From contig CM060967.1 of the NCBI GenBank assembly GCA_030765045.1, positions 167,424,251 to 167,488,250 on the forward strand: a stretch of 64,000 nucleotides of DNA. The letters run 5' to 3'. Position 1 is the first letter of the stretch. Each line of letters starts with the position of its first letter. A program made the position numbers and the translations under genes. The notes beneath the pieces were generated by a model. That model did no database searches, was not told the origin of the DNA, and saw only the letters and a program-made list of their open reading frames with translations. The DNA comes from Tenodera sinensis. Lineage: Eukaryota > Arthropoda > Insecta > Mantodea > Mantidae. Shown here in pieces: positions 49,301 to 53,363 of the stretch.

Positions 49301-52300
49301 AGTATTGGAAAGCACGAATGCTAATGGCTTCATTGCCAGATGCAAGGCACTAGAAAACAACAACAACAACATCTGTTGTATAGTAAGATTTTGCCTATCT
49401 CTTATAGTTTACGAGTTATTCAAAAGTCATCCAGACTAAACAGGACTACATTGGCTATAGCCAGAAAATTCAAAATATATGATTGAATGGTAGAACTGGA
49501 ACTTAAAAATTCAATGCCACAACTGGGATTTGAACCACAGACCTTCCGCTTACCAGGCAGCTGCTCTAACCACTGAGCTATTGTGACAAACTGCCAGAAT
49601 GGCATTAAATTCTCAAACCAGTTCGTATTTCTCCTGGTAAACCACAAAGGCAGTCTCACATCAGAGACAAATTACCCCAATGGTGACCTACTATTGTAAG
49701 TACTTTATATCCCAGGATTAAATAAATATGTGGCATTGAGTTTTTAAGTTCCAGTTCTACCTCTCAAACTTTGCCCACACACGGCTTGTGTGTTTAAAAA
49801 CACCAACAGTAAGTTTGTTGGCATAAATAAATAATAATTACCATCTGAAGGTTACTTAATCCTGGGATATAAAGTACTTACAATAGTAAGTCACCATTGG
49901 GGTAATTTGTCTCTGATGTGAGACTGCCTTTGTGGTTTACCAGGAGAAATATGAACTGGTTTGAGAATTTAATGCCAATATAGCAGTTTGTCACAATAGC
50001 TCAGTGGTTAGAGCAGCTGCCCGGTAAGCGGAAGGTCTGTGGTTCAAATCCCAGTTGTGGCATTGAATTTTTAAGTTCCAGTTCTGCCTCTCAAACTTTG
50101 CCCACACACGGCTTGTGTGTTTAAAAACACCAACAGTAAGTTTGTTGGCATAAATAAATAATAATTCAAAGTATATGTTTTATTTGTCACAAATATATTA
50201 AACATATGACATTTTAATTAAAATCATCAGAGCCATTTTCAAGAAAATCAAAATTTTCGAAGAATTTTCCATGAGAAGGGTCGTTTAGGATGGGGCTATT
50301 TTCTTCAAAATCTTTGTGTCGCATCCTTGAAAGACATTAAACTTAAATACCAACTTTGGTTTTTAACAGACTTTTCGTTTTTGAGTTATGCTGTCCACAG
50401 ACTGACAGACACACACACAGACCTTTTTCTATAAATGCTTTTTTTTTGGATTCAGGAGGTCTCAAAACATATATTTCCAGTGAAATCTCGACATCAAATT
50501 TTTGGGTCGAATGCAGGACTTCCTCTACTTACCAGTAGAGAAAGTAAAAACATGATCAACTGAAAGCACCGTAGTTTAAAACTAAACTGAATGCCTAAAC
50601 ATCACACATATCACTTTGAGTAGCCTTTACTAACTGGTAATTGAATTACACAGTTAAACGTTATGCACAATGAAATAAAGTAATTTCAATAATCATGCCT
50701 ATATGAAAAATCAATTATGCCAAGTTGTGTTAAGATTCTACATATGAAAAAGAAAAAAACTAACTTTGGTTTGAACTTCCAACGTAATCTACATCCATAG
50801 TCTAAGTGCACAGCAACTTTCCAAACATGCTGTATAATATGTAGAGATTTTAGCACAGCTTATTTACTCCAAGTATTCTGGTCAGGTAAAGAGTGGTTAG
50901 CAAATAAAATTGCACAAGCTATTAAGCTAGCCATGTAGTTTAAAAAATTGACACAGCATAGCTGGTTTTCTATCTGCTTCATTTTGTACTGATTTCAACT
51001 AAATTTGAAATATTTTGAAAATGCTGTCCAACTTCTTGGTGTACAACATTGCAACCCTCAATGTGCTGTGGTTAGCCTAAAAATTCAACATTTGTGACTC
51101 TCCACCTAATCCACTCCTGATGTTTAGCCGATTTCAACCGAATTTGAAATGCTTGAACAGATTTTCTTCAAAATCCTACACCTACATGAAATCTCAACTG
51201 CACAGTTGCAGTGGACTTACCCAGGATTTGCTGCCAATGGTGATCTATCTGGGGCTATGTTGAATTTACCTCACATACCACCTCCCTTCTGACCAAGTCG
51301 GTTCCCCCACTACTGCCTCCATAGACCATATGACTCCATGCATTGCATGCTGGGAACAGGAAGGGCCAAAGGTGGGACATGTGTATGGAGAAAATGTCAC
51401 AACCAGAATGCAAGGCACATCAATAATGTGCTAAATTTGTCATTATTTGACTATTCTCACATTTAGTCTCTATAGATTTATTATTTATTTATATATTTTA
51501 AAGGATTGGGACAGAGAAAGGATAACTTCCATGTGAAACGAATACAGGTTAATTTTGTTTAATGTTCCATTTATATGGCATCTTTAACAACTAAGGTCAC
51601 ATTTGCAGCTTTTTACCTTTGGAACAATTCCTTAGGCATCGCCATGGCCGAGCGGTTAAAGCAATCGCCTACCACCTAGGCAGCCTGGGTTCCATCCCAG
51701 GGACCCACATGTGGTATTTGTGGTGGATGAAGCAGCGTCAGGGCAGGTTTTCTCCGGGTTCTCCAGTTTTTGCCACCACTCATTCCACTAGGTGCTCCAT
51801 TGTTACCTTCCCAATCATCGATTTTGCCTGCATTTCATATCTTGCTCTTCCTCAGTCACCATACCTGGTGCTTGGCTGATCACTCACTTCCAAGTCTTCA
51901 CTCTGTCCGGTCCATAGGTTCTTGTGCTCCCCGACAGGGGTCTGCCGCTAGGCACTGGCTTGTAAGTCCTAGGGGGTGTAAGTTCTACATAAGGGGAGGA
52001 TAATAAGGTGAAGAAAAAAACAACAATTCCTTATAGGCAATGATGTTTACTCGCTAACAGTGTGTTAATCTTTGGATGGAAGCCTGTACAGGAAAAATAG
52101 AAAGCTGTTTGAATTGCTACAATGGGAGCACATGCATACACAGAAAATGTTACAACCAGAATAAATTAACAAAGTGCATCAACAATGTGATAAATTTGGA
52201 ATGTGTAGCATTGATCAAAACCCAAATTTCATCACAAATACTTATGTTAGGAAATGTTGGGTGTCTTGATAAATAGGTATGTTATTATTGTATTAAGATC

Positions 52301-53363
52301 ATTATATTACCTCCTGAAACTCTTAAAAACATGCAAATAACCTTTTTCCAAACCTTATTAGAAAGCAGACGACCTATAGCGATGGCATGCAGAAGGGACA
52401 TTAGTGAAGTAGGGGAAGGCGGGGAAAGTTATTTTGCAATATATCAAATGCAGGAACTATGTCAGCAACATATGCAGGAAATGGCACATGTGCTTCTGTA
52501 TTGAGTGCCGATGTTGGCAACATCTCAACAGAAGATGAAAGGGGTGTGGTGGAGAGGAAAGTTTCCATGATGCCATGGGTAAAGTACGTGTAATTAATTT
52601 TGTCACTTTCTGCACCTTCCCTCTATAAAGTGCAGTTTACACACATTTACATAAATAAATTACACATGTGTGTCAATTATTATTCCTAAAGGTGTATTCT
52701 TAATACCCATTCAATAAAACAGGCAATATAGTGTTAAAAGTGCGGGAAAACGTGTTTGAAGTGTTTTGGTCAATGCTGTACATTATCCTAAATGTCATCA
52801 TTTGACTGTTCTAACATTTACTTTCGATAGATTTATTATTTATTTTAAAGAATTGAGAGAGAAAGTATCGCCGAGACCCAGATAAATCACCATTGCCGAT
52901 TCGCTATCATAAGTATTTCTCACAAAACATTGTTTGACCCGCATACCAATTGGAACCCACGAGTGTTTTAATGCGTTCGGACGAAGAAAAACCGGTATAC
53001 CCCAATTGCCTGTTTGCTTGTAATAGTGTTGGCACAAAAAACACAAACTGCGAGCGTTAAGGTGCTTATTAATTGAACTACATTCTGAACTAAAATCCGA
53101 CCGTATATTATTAAAACCCATATAACATTGCCCAAACTGCAATTACGAAATTATATCCCTGTCGGGTAAATGTATTAACAAACTTTTATGAAATCATAAA
53201 CCCCTTTATTACTAAACGTTATCTTATATTAAATGTACCCACAGGTTAGATTTTAACCCCGCATTTGTATACAAATGATAAACTCCTTTGGAGAAGATGT
53301 AACCTTACCTTGAGCTGATAATGTACGGACGTTGTTTACAAATTGTTCTAATGCAGATGCCAT
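10914..53363 (-). CDS. CSN3: COP9 signalosome subunit 3, complete eight-exon gene
   Basis: Coding exons are 53363-53309, 46949-46695, 42877-42660, 36701-36507, 31447-31296, 27515-27356, 12599-12486 and 11069-10914. All introns are GT-AG with phases 1,1,0,0,2,0,0. The sum is 1305 bases, giving 434 residues; the vertebrate protein is about 423. The start MASALEQFVN, the segment HADLCQLCLLAKCFKPAL, and [27 protein letters not shown] and RVQLSGPSEAEKY are close to the known CSN3 family, so identity is firm. CSN3 is a PCI-domain scaffold of the COP9 signalosome, which removes NEDD8 from cullin-RING ubiquitin ligases in nucleus and cytoplasm. The PCI region should lie in exons 4-7 (about residues 205-380). 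The acidic/proline C-terminal tail is in exon 8. Introns run from 1.4 to 14.8 kb and are full of transposons, but no coding exon is disrupted. The start codon is chosen by family agreement. Confidence 0.96.
11105..11963 (+). repeat. Repeat R copy A
   Basis: This is the shortest intact-looking member of the unclassified family R, inside CSN3 intron 7. It ends in the hairpin-like ctacttaccagtag followed by agaaagt. See copies at 47335, 48795 and 56331. Confidence 0.7.
12223..12244. repeat. (CT)n microsatellite
   Basis: About eleven ct units. Confidence 0.9.
12486..12599 (-). CDS. CSN3: CSN3 coding exon 7 (residues 346-383)
   Basis: The acceptor is tttcag and the donor gtataa; 38 codons in phase 0. 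It encodes [20 protein letters not shown] and DDPEKYNSPAMLRRLEEE, the end of the PCI domain (the human protein reads [20 protein letters not shown] here). The upstream intron of 14.8 kb is the largest in the gene. Confidence 0.95.
12640..13040. other. Unassigned CSN3 intron 6 sequence
   Basis: AT-rich, with no recognised feature. Confidence 0.35.
13050..13245 (-). repeat. tRNA-derived SINE family S1 copy
   Basis: The minus strand contains the tRNA-like head (gctcagtagttagatcag; B box tagctcaaatccccacat) and the S1 body with gtaggcaaactttgaaagg on the plus strand. Confidence 0.65.
13324..13384. repeat. (TA)n-(GA)n compound microsatellite
   Basis: About 14 ta units followed by about 16 ga units, just inside the left mariner end. 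Confidence 0.95.
13485..14375 (+). pseudogene. mariner transposase, frameshifted
   Basis: It begins MASTQYSHYKQRTVIEFLCA with the helix-turn-helix IHKRWFAVYGNAAVDSTVRR. Later frames hold VMVTVFWDCDAVILVDVIP (catalytic Asp), then HDDARPHTSLRTREHIAKLG and LPHPPYSPDLAPSDFHLFG, the mariner DD(34)D signature. At least three frameshifts break it; the linker around 13760-13860 has lost sequence. The longer ORF that starts at 13299 is only read-through from a TA/GA microsatellite. Confidence 0.85.
14545..15540 (-). pseudogene. Tc1-like transposase relic, interrupted
   Basis: The minus strand reads DPAPAHKAKHVQQLMKLF (second Asp block), then HQDWPLGSPDLNPLHYQLWD and IIESKACSTRHRNLEALK (third catalytic block), down to 15120. 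The C-terminus IDDWPCCLKACVTSKGGHLE appears at 14640-14545. The intervening 14640-15120 is not transposase and appears to be an insertion of unknown class with a (GT)n run at about 14917. All frames carry stops. Confidence 0.7.
15541..16078. other. Unassigned, possibly SINE-derived sequence
   Basis: The stretch ggcccatcgacagctaggtc near 15570 has the look of a dispersed insect repeat, but I found no second copy here. A low-complexity run rich in gttaaaa follows. Confidence 0.3.
16423..16967 (-). mobile_element. TSE element, near full length, nested in piggyBac
   Basis: The minus strand runs from CTCAGGGGTCTCCGTCTAGG to the LINE-like tail ending GCATTAGCTAACAACAAC. An internal hairpin (cctctgatt/aatcagagg) is at about 16680-16700. 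No clear target duplication was found. Confidence 0.8.
17629..19511 (-). pseudogene. piggyBac transposase (PGBD-like), decayed
   Basis: It starts MSRALKPDEILDIFHDILDD at 19511, with an acidic N-terminus and a stop at about 19401. A probable small intron follows (donor gtaagt near 19338, acceptor tttcag near 19190). The DDE_Tnp_1_7 domain is well preserved at 18686-18081: AFISVIYLRGALGCRSLELA, FLTVDEQLYLTKC (first Asp), KYWMLGDVNSTYL (second Asp) and NVTTEGYFTSLSLAKRL. The family usually has TTDNxFTS at that last site, so the third catalytic Asp is Glu and Asn is Gly. The downstream YGVDVIDQMARLYSIHAGTR and Cys-rich CGKCTAEVRKVLTCVKCKA are separated by a stop and a shift. It is certainly inactive. 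Confidence 0.88.
20080..20235. repeat. Foldback repeat related to Penelope termini
   Basis: The arms aaaacaaacttagagactaa...ttcatttatcttagtaatt and their complement at 20130-20185 face each other across tgcattttcaagaacttgca. They are similar to the foldback at 33513-33749 and to the Penelope-like 3' end at 63240-63300. Confidence 0.75.
20338..20604 (+). repeat. S1 SINE, left portion of a copy split by a hAT
   Basis: It contains the body ctctcaaacattgcccacac...aaaaataataattac and the following block that continues after the hAT at 23483 with gaaattccctttatggtcta. Confidence 0.75.
21015..22645 (-). pseudogene. hAT transposase (CGGBP1-like subfamily), decayed
   Basis: The N-terminus at 22645 is MPKSKSSRSSLLHEWILMDK, with the BED-like linker FSADGKVIYYNTCQKQ. 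The core (21956-21492) has DKLTSGKHSMLHV, KLRLLVTDGAAYM (catalytic Asp), HPRMLHVTCLAHGLYQVAEK and TWWGTWLSAAMYYAENY. The C-terminal dimerisation part is EPLTSCVVEHSFSTFKRILT near 21150-21090. The region 21960-22480 and two frameshifts (about 21500 and 21310) break it. Confidence 0.88.
23059..23247 (+). mobile_element. 5'-truncated LINE 3' end nested in hAT, 11-bp target duplication
   Basis: It encodes KHLNRIGIYSSPLCPLCDLQ, a decayed cysteine-histidine knuckle, then ISEKYWRARGLMTSLSEIQH and a stop, and ends in gctaacaacaac. The direct repeat atattcataaa is at 23048-23058 and 23248-23258. This is the best copy of the LINE 3' end and the reference for the TSE tail comparison. Confidence 0.92.
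23483..23561 (+). repeat. S1 SINE, middle portion between hAT and Penelope insertions
   Basis: It reads through gaaattccctttatggtcta and ggggaatttaatgtcatacc into the tRNA-like head, where the Penelope element is inserted at tacctcagtgtat. Confidence 0.75.
23623..23663 (-). ncRNA. Hammerhead-like motif, PLE1 left end
   Basis: The minus strand reads GCC, a degenerate core TGTGATAAC, stem GACC...GGTC, GAAAC, GTC and GGC. Stem I is GCC/GGC and stem II GACC/GGTC. The core departs from CUGAUGA, so activity is doubtful. Confidence 0.5.
23784..26110 (-). pseudogene. Penelope reverse transcriptase / GIY-YIG endonuclease, one frameshift
   Basis: The frame is open upstream of the first ATG (25983) to about 26110 (LLHERIRETRREL), where it meets the inverted-copy junction, so the true start is missing. 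The RT fingers hold KADKGNATVVMKSQDYHQKV and YGLPKVHKPGIPLRPIVSAI; the palm holds LLVSFDVTFLFTKVPV (first Asp). MGSPLSPVIANIFMEAFEQT and WIRYVDDTFVVWPHG (YVDD catalytic box) follow after one frameshift near 24905-24930. The C-terminus has the GIY-YIG nuclease IPCNCGKSYIGETGRTVKER. It ends in three 9-residue repeats VPQCNDSMA. Apart from the single shift it looks recent. Confidence 0.92.
23791..23871 (-). repeat. 27-bp tandem repeat, three units, coding VPQCNDSMA
   Basis: The unit actgccatagaatcattaca+ctgcggc is repeated three times in phase with the PLE1 reading frame. The inverted copy at about 26440-26490 has two units. Confidence 0.95.
26127..26724 (+). mobile_element. Inverted partial copy of PLE1 3' end
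   Basis: It starts mid-GIY-YIG domain (KSYIGETGRTVKERLQEH) and continues through VPQCNDSMA (two units) and the stop to the terminal hammerhead-like motif. It is very similar to the main copy but differs in repeat number and at one alanine/valine site (SAVA versus SAVV). Confidence 0.9.
26611..26651 (+). ncRNA. Hammerhead-like motif, PLE1 right (inverted) end
   Basis: The same sequence as at 23623-23663, on the plus strand, belonging to the inverted partial copy. Confidence 0.5.
26738..27125 (+). repeat. S1 SINE: right part of split copy plus a further tandem copy
   Basis: It resumes gctgaagatctgtggttcaa (B box), then body, then a second tRNA-like head gtagctcaatggctagagca at 27021 with B box ggttcaaatcccagctatgg. 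Confidence 0.75.
27356..27515 (-). CDS. CSN3: CSN3 coding exon 6 (residues 292-345)
   Basis: The acceptor is ttaaag and the donor gtaagt. It encodes ESNMGLVKQVLASLYKKNIQ, RLTKTFLTLSLSDVASRVQL and SGPSEAEKYILNM, which is the winged-helix portion of the PCI domain. Confidence 0.95.
27560..28350. other. Unassigned CSN3 intron 5 sequence
   Basis: Purine-rich, without recognisable coding or repeat ends. Confidence 0.35.
28357..28545 (+). mobile_element. MITE family M, copy 2 (left end only)
   Basis: It starts cagggtggaagggaagtcat and follows family M for about 190 bases, then diverges into other sequence that leads to transposase remains at 28860. Confidence 0.75.
28860..29058 (-). pseudogene. 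Tc1/mariner-type transposase C-terminal relic next to MITE M
   Basis: The minus frame reads GMNPLDFFFWGDVKSRIYKT ATTVLESLR, the SPDLxPLDFFLWGxLK pattern (third catalytic block). It resembles the piece at 3052-3285. It sits between an M-type left end (28357) and a complete M copy (29061). Confidence 0.65.
29061..29730 (+). mobile_element. MITE family M, copy 3
   Basis: Inverted ends ccaggtggaagggaagtcat and atgacttccctttcacccta, with flanking tata sequence. Confidence 0.8.
29735..30285. other. Unassigned intron sequence
   Basis: No gene or clear repeat is recognised. Confidence 0.35.
30290..30440 (+). repeat. S1 SINE fragment
   Basis: It contains gaggtagaatcagaactgaa, a B-box-like aaatcccggctgtaccattg and cccacacacac...agcttgtatgtttaaaa, then ggcataaataga. 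Confidence 0.7.
31140..31270 (-). repeat. S2 SINE body fragment
   Basis: The minus strand reads ttttctccgggttctccagt and ctcattccaccggtgctcca, matching the S2 copy at 51635-52021. The tRNA head is absent. Confidence 0.65.
31296..31447 (-). CDS. CSN3: CSN3 coding exon 5 (residues 242-292)
   Basis: The acceptor is tttacag and the donor gtttgt, a weak but GT donor. It encodes IQNIPKYTSQVVGRFIKPLS through NNSDELRAVINRCQETFS. The last codon is split AG/G (arginine) with exon 6, reproducing the family motif TFxRxxNMGL. Confidence 0.95.
31460..32106. other. Unassigned CSN3 intron 4 sequence
   Basis: No recognised feature. The minus ORF at 31598-31876 lacks family signals. Confidence 0.35.
32107..32780 (+). 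mobile_element. MITE family M, copy 4
   Basis: Complete, with ends ccgggtggaagggaagtcat and atgacttcccttctaccctc, flanked by TA on both sides. Confidence 0.82.
32781..33445. other. Unassigned CSN3 intron 4 sequence
   Basis: The plus ORF over 32641-33006 starts inside the MITE and has no family support. Confidence 0.3.
33513..33749. repeat. 237-bp foldback element with 12-bp target duplication
   Basis: atatttattgac at 33501-33512 and 33750-33761 flanks it. Arms of about 78 bases (33550-33628 and 33672-33750) are near-perfect inverted repeats and include cacttatcttagtaatgttg. No coding capacity. Confidence 0.88.
33961..34500 (-). pseudogene. mariner transposase relic
   Basis: An N-terminal helix-turn-helix (SQLCEVYGEQCMSIQHICKW CRKFKDGRT) is followed after a frameshift and deletion by NADCYCETKNLHSAIQNKRS, HFHQDNTRPYIAHVTTNLIN (second Asp block) and HPPYSRDLAPSDYHLFPDWK (third Asp block). 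The first catalytic Asp region is only partly kept. Confidence 0.8.
34785..35025. repeat. S1 SINE, inverted two-part copy
   Basis: The minus tRNA-like head (B box ggttcaaatcccggctatgg; A-box region agcttagtggttagtgcag) meets a short plus-strand repeat of the B-box region at 34982-35025. It is the target of the TSE insertion that follows. Confidence 0.75.
35038..35587 (-). mobile_element. TSE element, full length (550 bp), 12-bp target duplication
   Basis: cctcttaaatat at 35026-35037 and 35588-35599 flanks it. The minus strand runs from ctcaggggtctccgtctagg to the LINE-like tail gcattagctaacaac. Confidence 0.92.
35600..35779 (-). mobile_element. 5'-truncated TSE copy on the same reused target
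   Basis: The flanks are again cctcttaaatat (35588-35599 and 35780-35791). It keeps the last 180 bases of the family, from gtcctccagacattctgggg to gccaacaac. Confidence 0.9.
35840..36240 (+). pseudogene. Penelope-like GIY-YIG and 3' end fragment (PLE3 family)
   Basis: The frame YNGKRKCYLETRIKEHFRNT, KQIDTAVPDHFWSFNQEINP resembles the GIY-YIG region of Penelope elements. The downstream non-coding part matches 62890-63290 (caatgaattttcaaatactgcc, agcaacctgtataaacaaga). Confidence 0.7.
36507..36701 (-). CDS. CSN3: CSN3 coding exon 4 (residues 177-241)
   Basis: The acceptor is tttcag and the donor gtgagt. Exactly 65 codons in phase 0 encode GGQFDAKHFLLYYYYGGMIY and then [20 protein letters not shown]. 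This is the best conserved stretch of the protein and includes the start of the PCI-associated helices. Confidence 0.96.
37066..37531 (-). mobile_element. TSE element lacking the LINE-like tail
   Basis: It keeps the body from ctcaggggtctccgtctagg to the aatattgaag boundary, including the hairpin at about 37247-37267, but the last ~70 bases are missing. Directly abuts the LINE at 37532. Confidence 0.8.
37532..39004 (+). pseudogene. Jockey/R1-like LINE ORF2, RT C-terminus and RNase H, decayed
   Basis: Plus-strand pieces in order: RT thumb (ITKQIENVIQRAESCLSLLK-like at 37770), LRLITGAIKTTPIPAMEILT (37973), RNase H with LHIYTDGSLISNQDGAGAG (Asp), FYGEIEAIRMALQ (Glu) and QWIPAPCGVSSNEKADILAK (Asp). 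TGHDCLAKHLNRIGIYSSPL and CPLCDLQEEMDQDH follow, where the copy stops at 39004. Two frameshifts and stops at 38267 and 38537 kill it. The catalytic RT palm is not present (5' truncated). Confidence 0.85.
39005..39280 (+). repeat. Two-unit tandem repeat, period about 145 bp
   Basis: gac(c/t)tagctatattagtctac begins at 39005 and again at 39150. Both units carry cttattttggccata and aggatattaaaggtct. Confidence 0.85.
39281..39939. other. Unassigned intron sequence
   Basis: It contains a G/C-richer stretch at 39500-39620 that may be an old SINE; no second copy is seen. Confidence 0.3.
40031..40074 (-). ncRNA. Hammerhead-like motif, PLE2 left end (mutated)
   Basis: The minus strand has CATC, CTGATGA, stem GGGAG...CTCCC and GAAAC, then ATCAATGG instead of the GTTGATGG seen on the right, which weakens stem I and the cleavage triplet. 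Confidence 0.55.
40180..41700 (+). pseudogene. Penelope RT/GIY-YIG gene, several frameshifts
   Basis: It holds YGLPKIHKLDVPLRPIVDA-like sequence around 40267, then SDFLVSFDMVSLFTRVPLQE (first Asp), DSVAMGSPLSPAIANFYMEH, a degraded FYQYVDGTFIIWPH where YVDD reads YVDG, LPFLDILVSKSNGTLGHAVY RKPTH, and a GIY-YIG start near 41330 (CGTPYIGQTSRT). The second Asp of the catalytic YVDD is lost and at least four shifts are present. Confidence 0.85.
41760..41802 (+). ncRNA. Type I hammerhead ribozyme-like motif, PLE2 right end
   Basis: In order: stem I CATC (41760-41763), core CTGATGA (41764-41770), one extra T, stem II GGGAG (41772-41776) with CTCCC (41786-41790), GAAA, a minimal stem III within ACGT, cleavage triplet GTT (41796-41798) and the stem I partner GATG (41799-41802). 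The layout is that of the minimal hammerheads described in Penelope-like elements. Confidence 0.7.
41870..42650. other. Unassigned CSN3 intron 3 sequence
   Basis: No recognised gene or repeat; AT-rich. Confidence 0.35.
42660..42877 (-). CDS. CSN3: CSN3 coding exon 3 (residues 104-176)
   Basis: The acceptor is gatag and the donor gtaagc. The codon split with exon 2 gives tyrosine, so the join reads DTYAELCHLLT. It contains the strongly conserved block LTSIHADLCQLCLLAKCF and ends in SISQE. Confidence 0.95.
43410..43431. repeat. (AC)n microsatellite at the broken end of MITE M
   Basis: About eleven ac units following an A run. It replaces the expected terminal repeat of MITE copy 5. Confidence 0.9.
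43430..44093 (-). mobile_element. MITE family M, copy 5, one end lost
   Basis: The intact end is cttcccttccacccg at 44080-44094. The opposite end stops at attccttctaatatg beside the microsatellite. Confidence 0.8.
44102..44749 (+). mobile_element. Short mariner-like relic with terminal inverted repeats
   Basis: Ends gaggactggaaagaaataag (44104-44123) and cttatttccttccagccctc (44728-44747). The plus frame VRNLFARLGWEVLETHQFIG HDCGFHLFPNMKEH (44425-44530) is a worn version of the mariner third-Asp block (LPHPPYSPDLAPxDFHLFP). Most of the transposase is deleted. Confidence 0.75.
44760..45370. other. Unassigned CSN3 intron 2 sequence
   Basis: No supported feature. Confidence 0.3.
45383..46467 (-). 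mobile_element. Short hAT element with BED-like N-terminus
   Basis: Inverted ends CAGAGACCAGAAGTTTAGG and CCTAAGTTCCAGTCTCTG are flanked by gtaataac (45375-45382) and gtcataac (46468-46475), an 8-bp duplication with one mismatch. The interior encodes only an N-terminal piece. Confidence 0.88.
45620..45971 (-). pseudogene. hAT (CGGBP1-type) N-terminal fragment
   Basis: MPKLSVPSCSEFQSYVNTFG is followed by RTDGKVLTCKICEQSV, a BED-finger-like Cys pair, then frameshifts into an SLYKV..AESLCGNC-like segment. The catalytic domain is absent; the element is non-autonomous. Confidence 0.7.
46695..46949 (-). CDS. CSN3: CSN3 coding exon 2 (residues 19-103)
   Basis: The acceptor is cacag before the exon and the donor gtaagt after it. 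It encodes GNFRELCELLNKSTEVL through QEHSLGVLAV-like sequence (QQHSLGVLAVLCVKFSLP) to NGEQVRFAPDT, the N-terminal helical repeat part of CSN3. The small insert PAPAATPDH is an extra loop relative to the human protein and accounts for part of the added length. Confidence 0.95.
47116..47259. repeat. Palindrome with tRNA A-box-like arms
   Basis: tgggctgtgttctagtggaa at 47116 and its near-complement ttccactagaccacagccca ending at 47259 form arms of about 31 bases around an 80-base centre. The minus arm contains TGGTCTAGTGG, the A box of Glu/Asp tRNAs. Confidence 0.75.
47335..48026 (+). repeat. Repeat R copy D, diverged, split by an S2 SINE
   Basis: Matches R at attcaaaatcattagagcca and at the end tgaatttttgggcagactgc...atagagaaagt. 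An S2 copy occupies about 47548-47893. Confidence 0.6.
47548..47893 (+). repeat. S2 SINE copy, diverged
   Basis: B-box-like gggtttgatcccaggaatac, then gtgatatttgtggtggacaa and cttgtaagtcctagaggttt in the order seen at 51635-52021. The A box is damaged. Confidence 0.65.
48050..48790. other. Unassigned CSN3 intron 1 sequence
   Basis: No gene or element end is recognised. Confidence 0.3.
49172..49368 (+). mobile_element. 5'-truncated LINE 3' end (second subfamily), 14-bp target duplication
   Basis: acatctgttgtata at 49158-49171 and 49369-49382 flanks it. It encodes SLTDMCNDPAEMNEEHLKTC, then VQKYWKARMLMASLPDARH and a stop, with an AAC-repeat end. The protein is related to, but distinct from, the 23059 copy (SLPDARH versus SLSEIQH). 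Confidence 0.93.
49488..50163. repeat. S1 SINE foldback: two full copies head to head
   Basis: A minus copy (49488-49715) is followed by a plus copy (49735-50163). The plus head at 49990-50061 forms a tRNA-like fold: acceptor GTCACAA/TTGTGGC, D stem GCTC/GAGC, B box GGTTCAAATCC. The anticodon position reads GGT (Thr-like) but has C at position 33, and the T stem is degraded, so it is a SINE head and not a tRNA gene. Confidence 0.85.
50546..51622. other. Unassigned CSN3 intron 1 sequence
   Basis: The part 51360-51540 is a diverged duplicate of pieces near 52100-52200 and 52790-52860 (shared gatttattatttatt context). Otherwise nothing is recognised. Confidence 0.35.
51635..52021 (+). mobile_element. 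tRNA-derived SINE family S2, full length, 12-bp target duplication
   Basis: aacaattcctta at 51623-51634 and 52022-52033 flanks it. The head GCCATGGCCGAGCGGTTAAA is a Leu/Ser-type tRNA A box and ggttccatccc a B box, so RNA polymerase III transcription is expected. The 387-base element ends gaagaaaaaaacaac. Diverged copies are at 47548 and 31140. Confidence 0.92.
52034..53308. other. Unassigned CSN3 intron 1 sequence near exon 1
   Basis: No TE ends are seen in the 450 bases next to exon 1. The minus ORF at 52840-53142 has no recognised domain. Confidence 0.35.
53309..53363 (-). CDS. CSN3: CSN3 coding exon 1 (residues 1-18)
   Basis: ATG at 53363-53361 opens MASALEQFVNNVRTLSAQ, matching the CSN3 amino terminus almost exactly. 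The exon ends after one base of codon 19, followed by donor gtaagg (phase 1). The 5' UTR and promoter lie at higher coordinates; no TATA box stands out. Confidence 0.95.

Larger units (their letters stand above)
48795..50545 (+). repeat. Repeat R copy B, with LINE and S1 insertions
   Basis: It starts near ttgatgtgttgcactcac, includes actttctctact at 48822-48833, and ends agtagagaaagt at 50534-50545, an inverted match to that 12-mer. Interrupted by a LINE 3' end (49172-49368) and an S1 foldback (49488-50163). Confidence 0.8.

Noticed and set aside
49990..50061. tRNA gene
   Set aside because: The cloverleaf is partial (T stem degraded, C at position 33) and it is the head of a dispersed S1 SINE with many copies. 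The same applies to the heads at 27021, 34785-34930, 51640 and 54520-54605.
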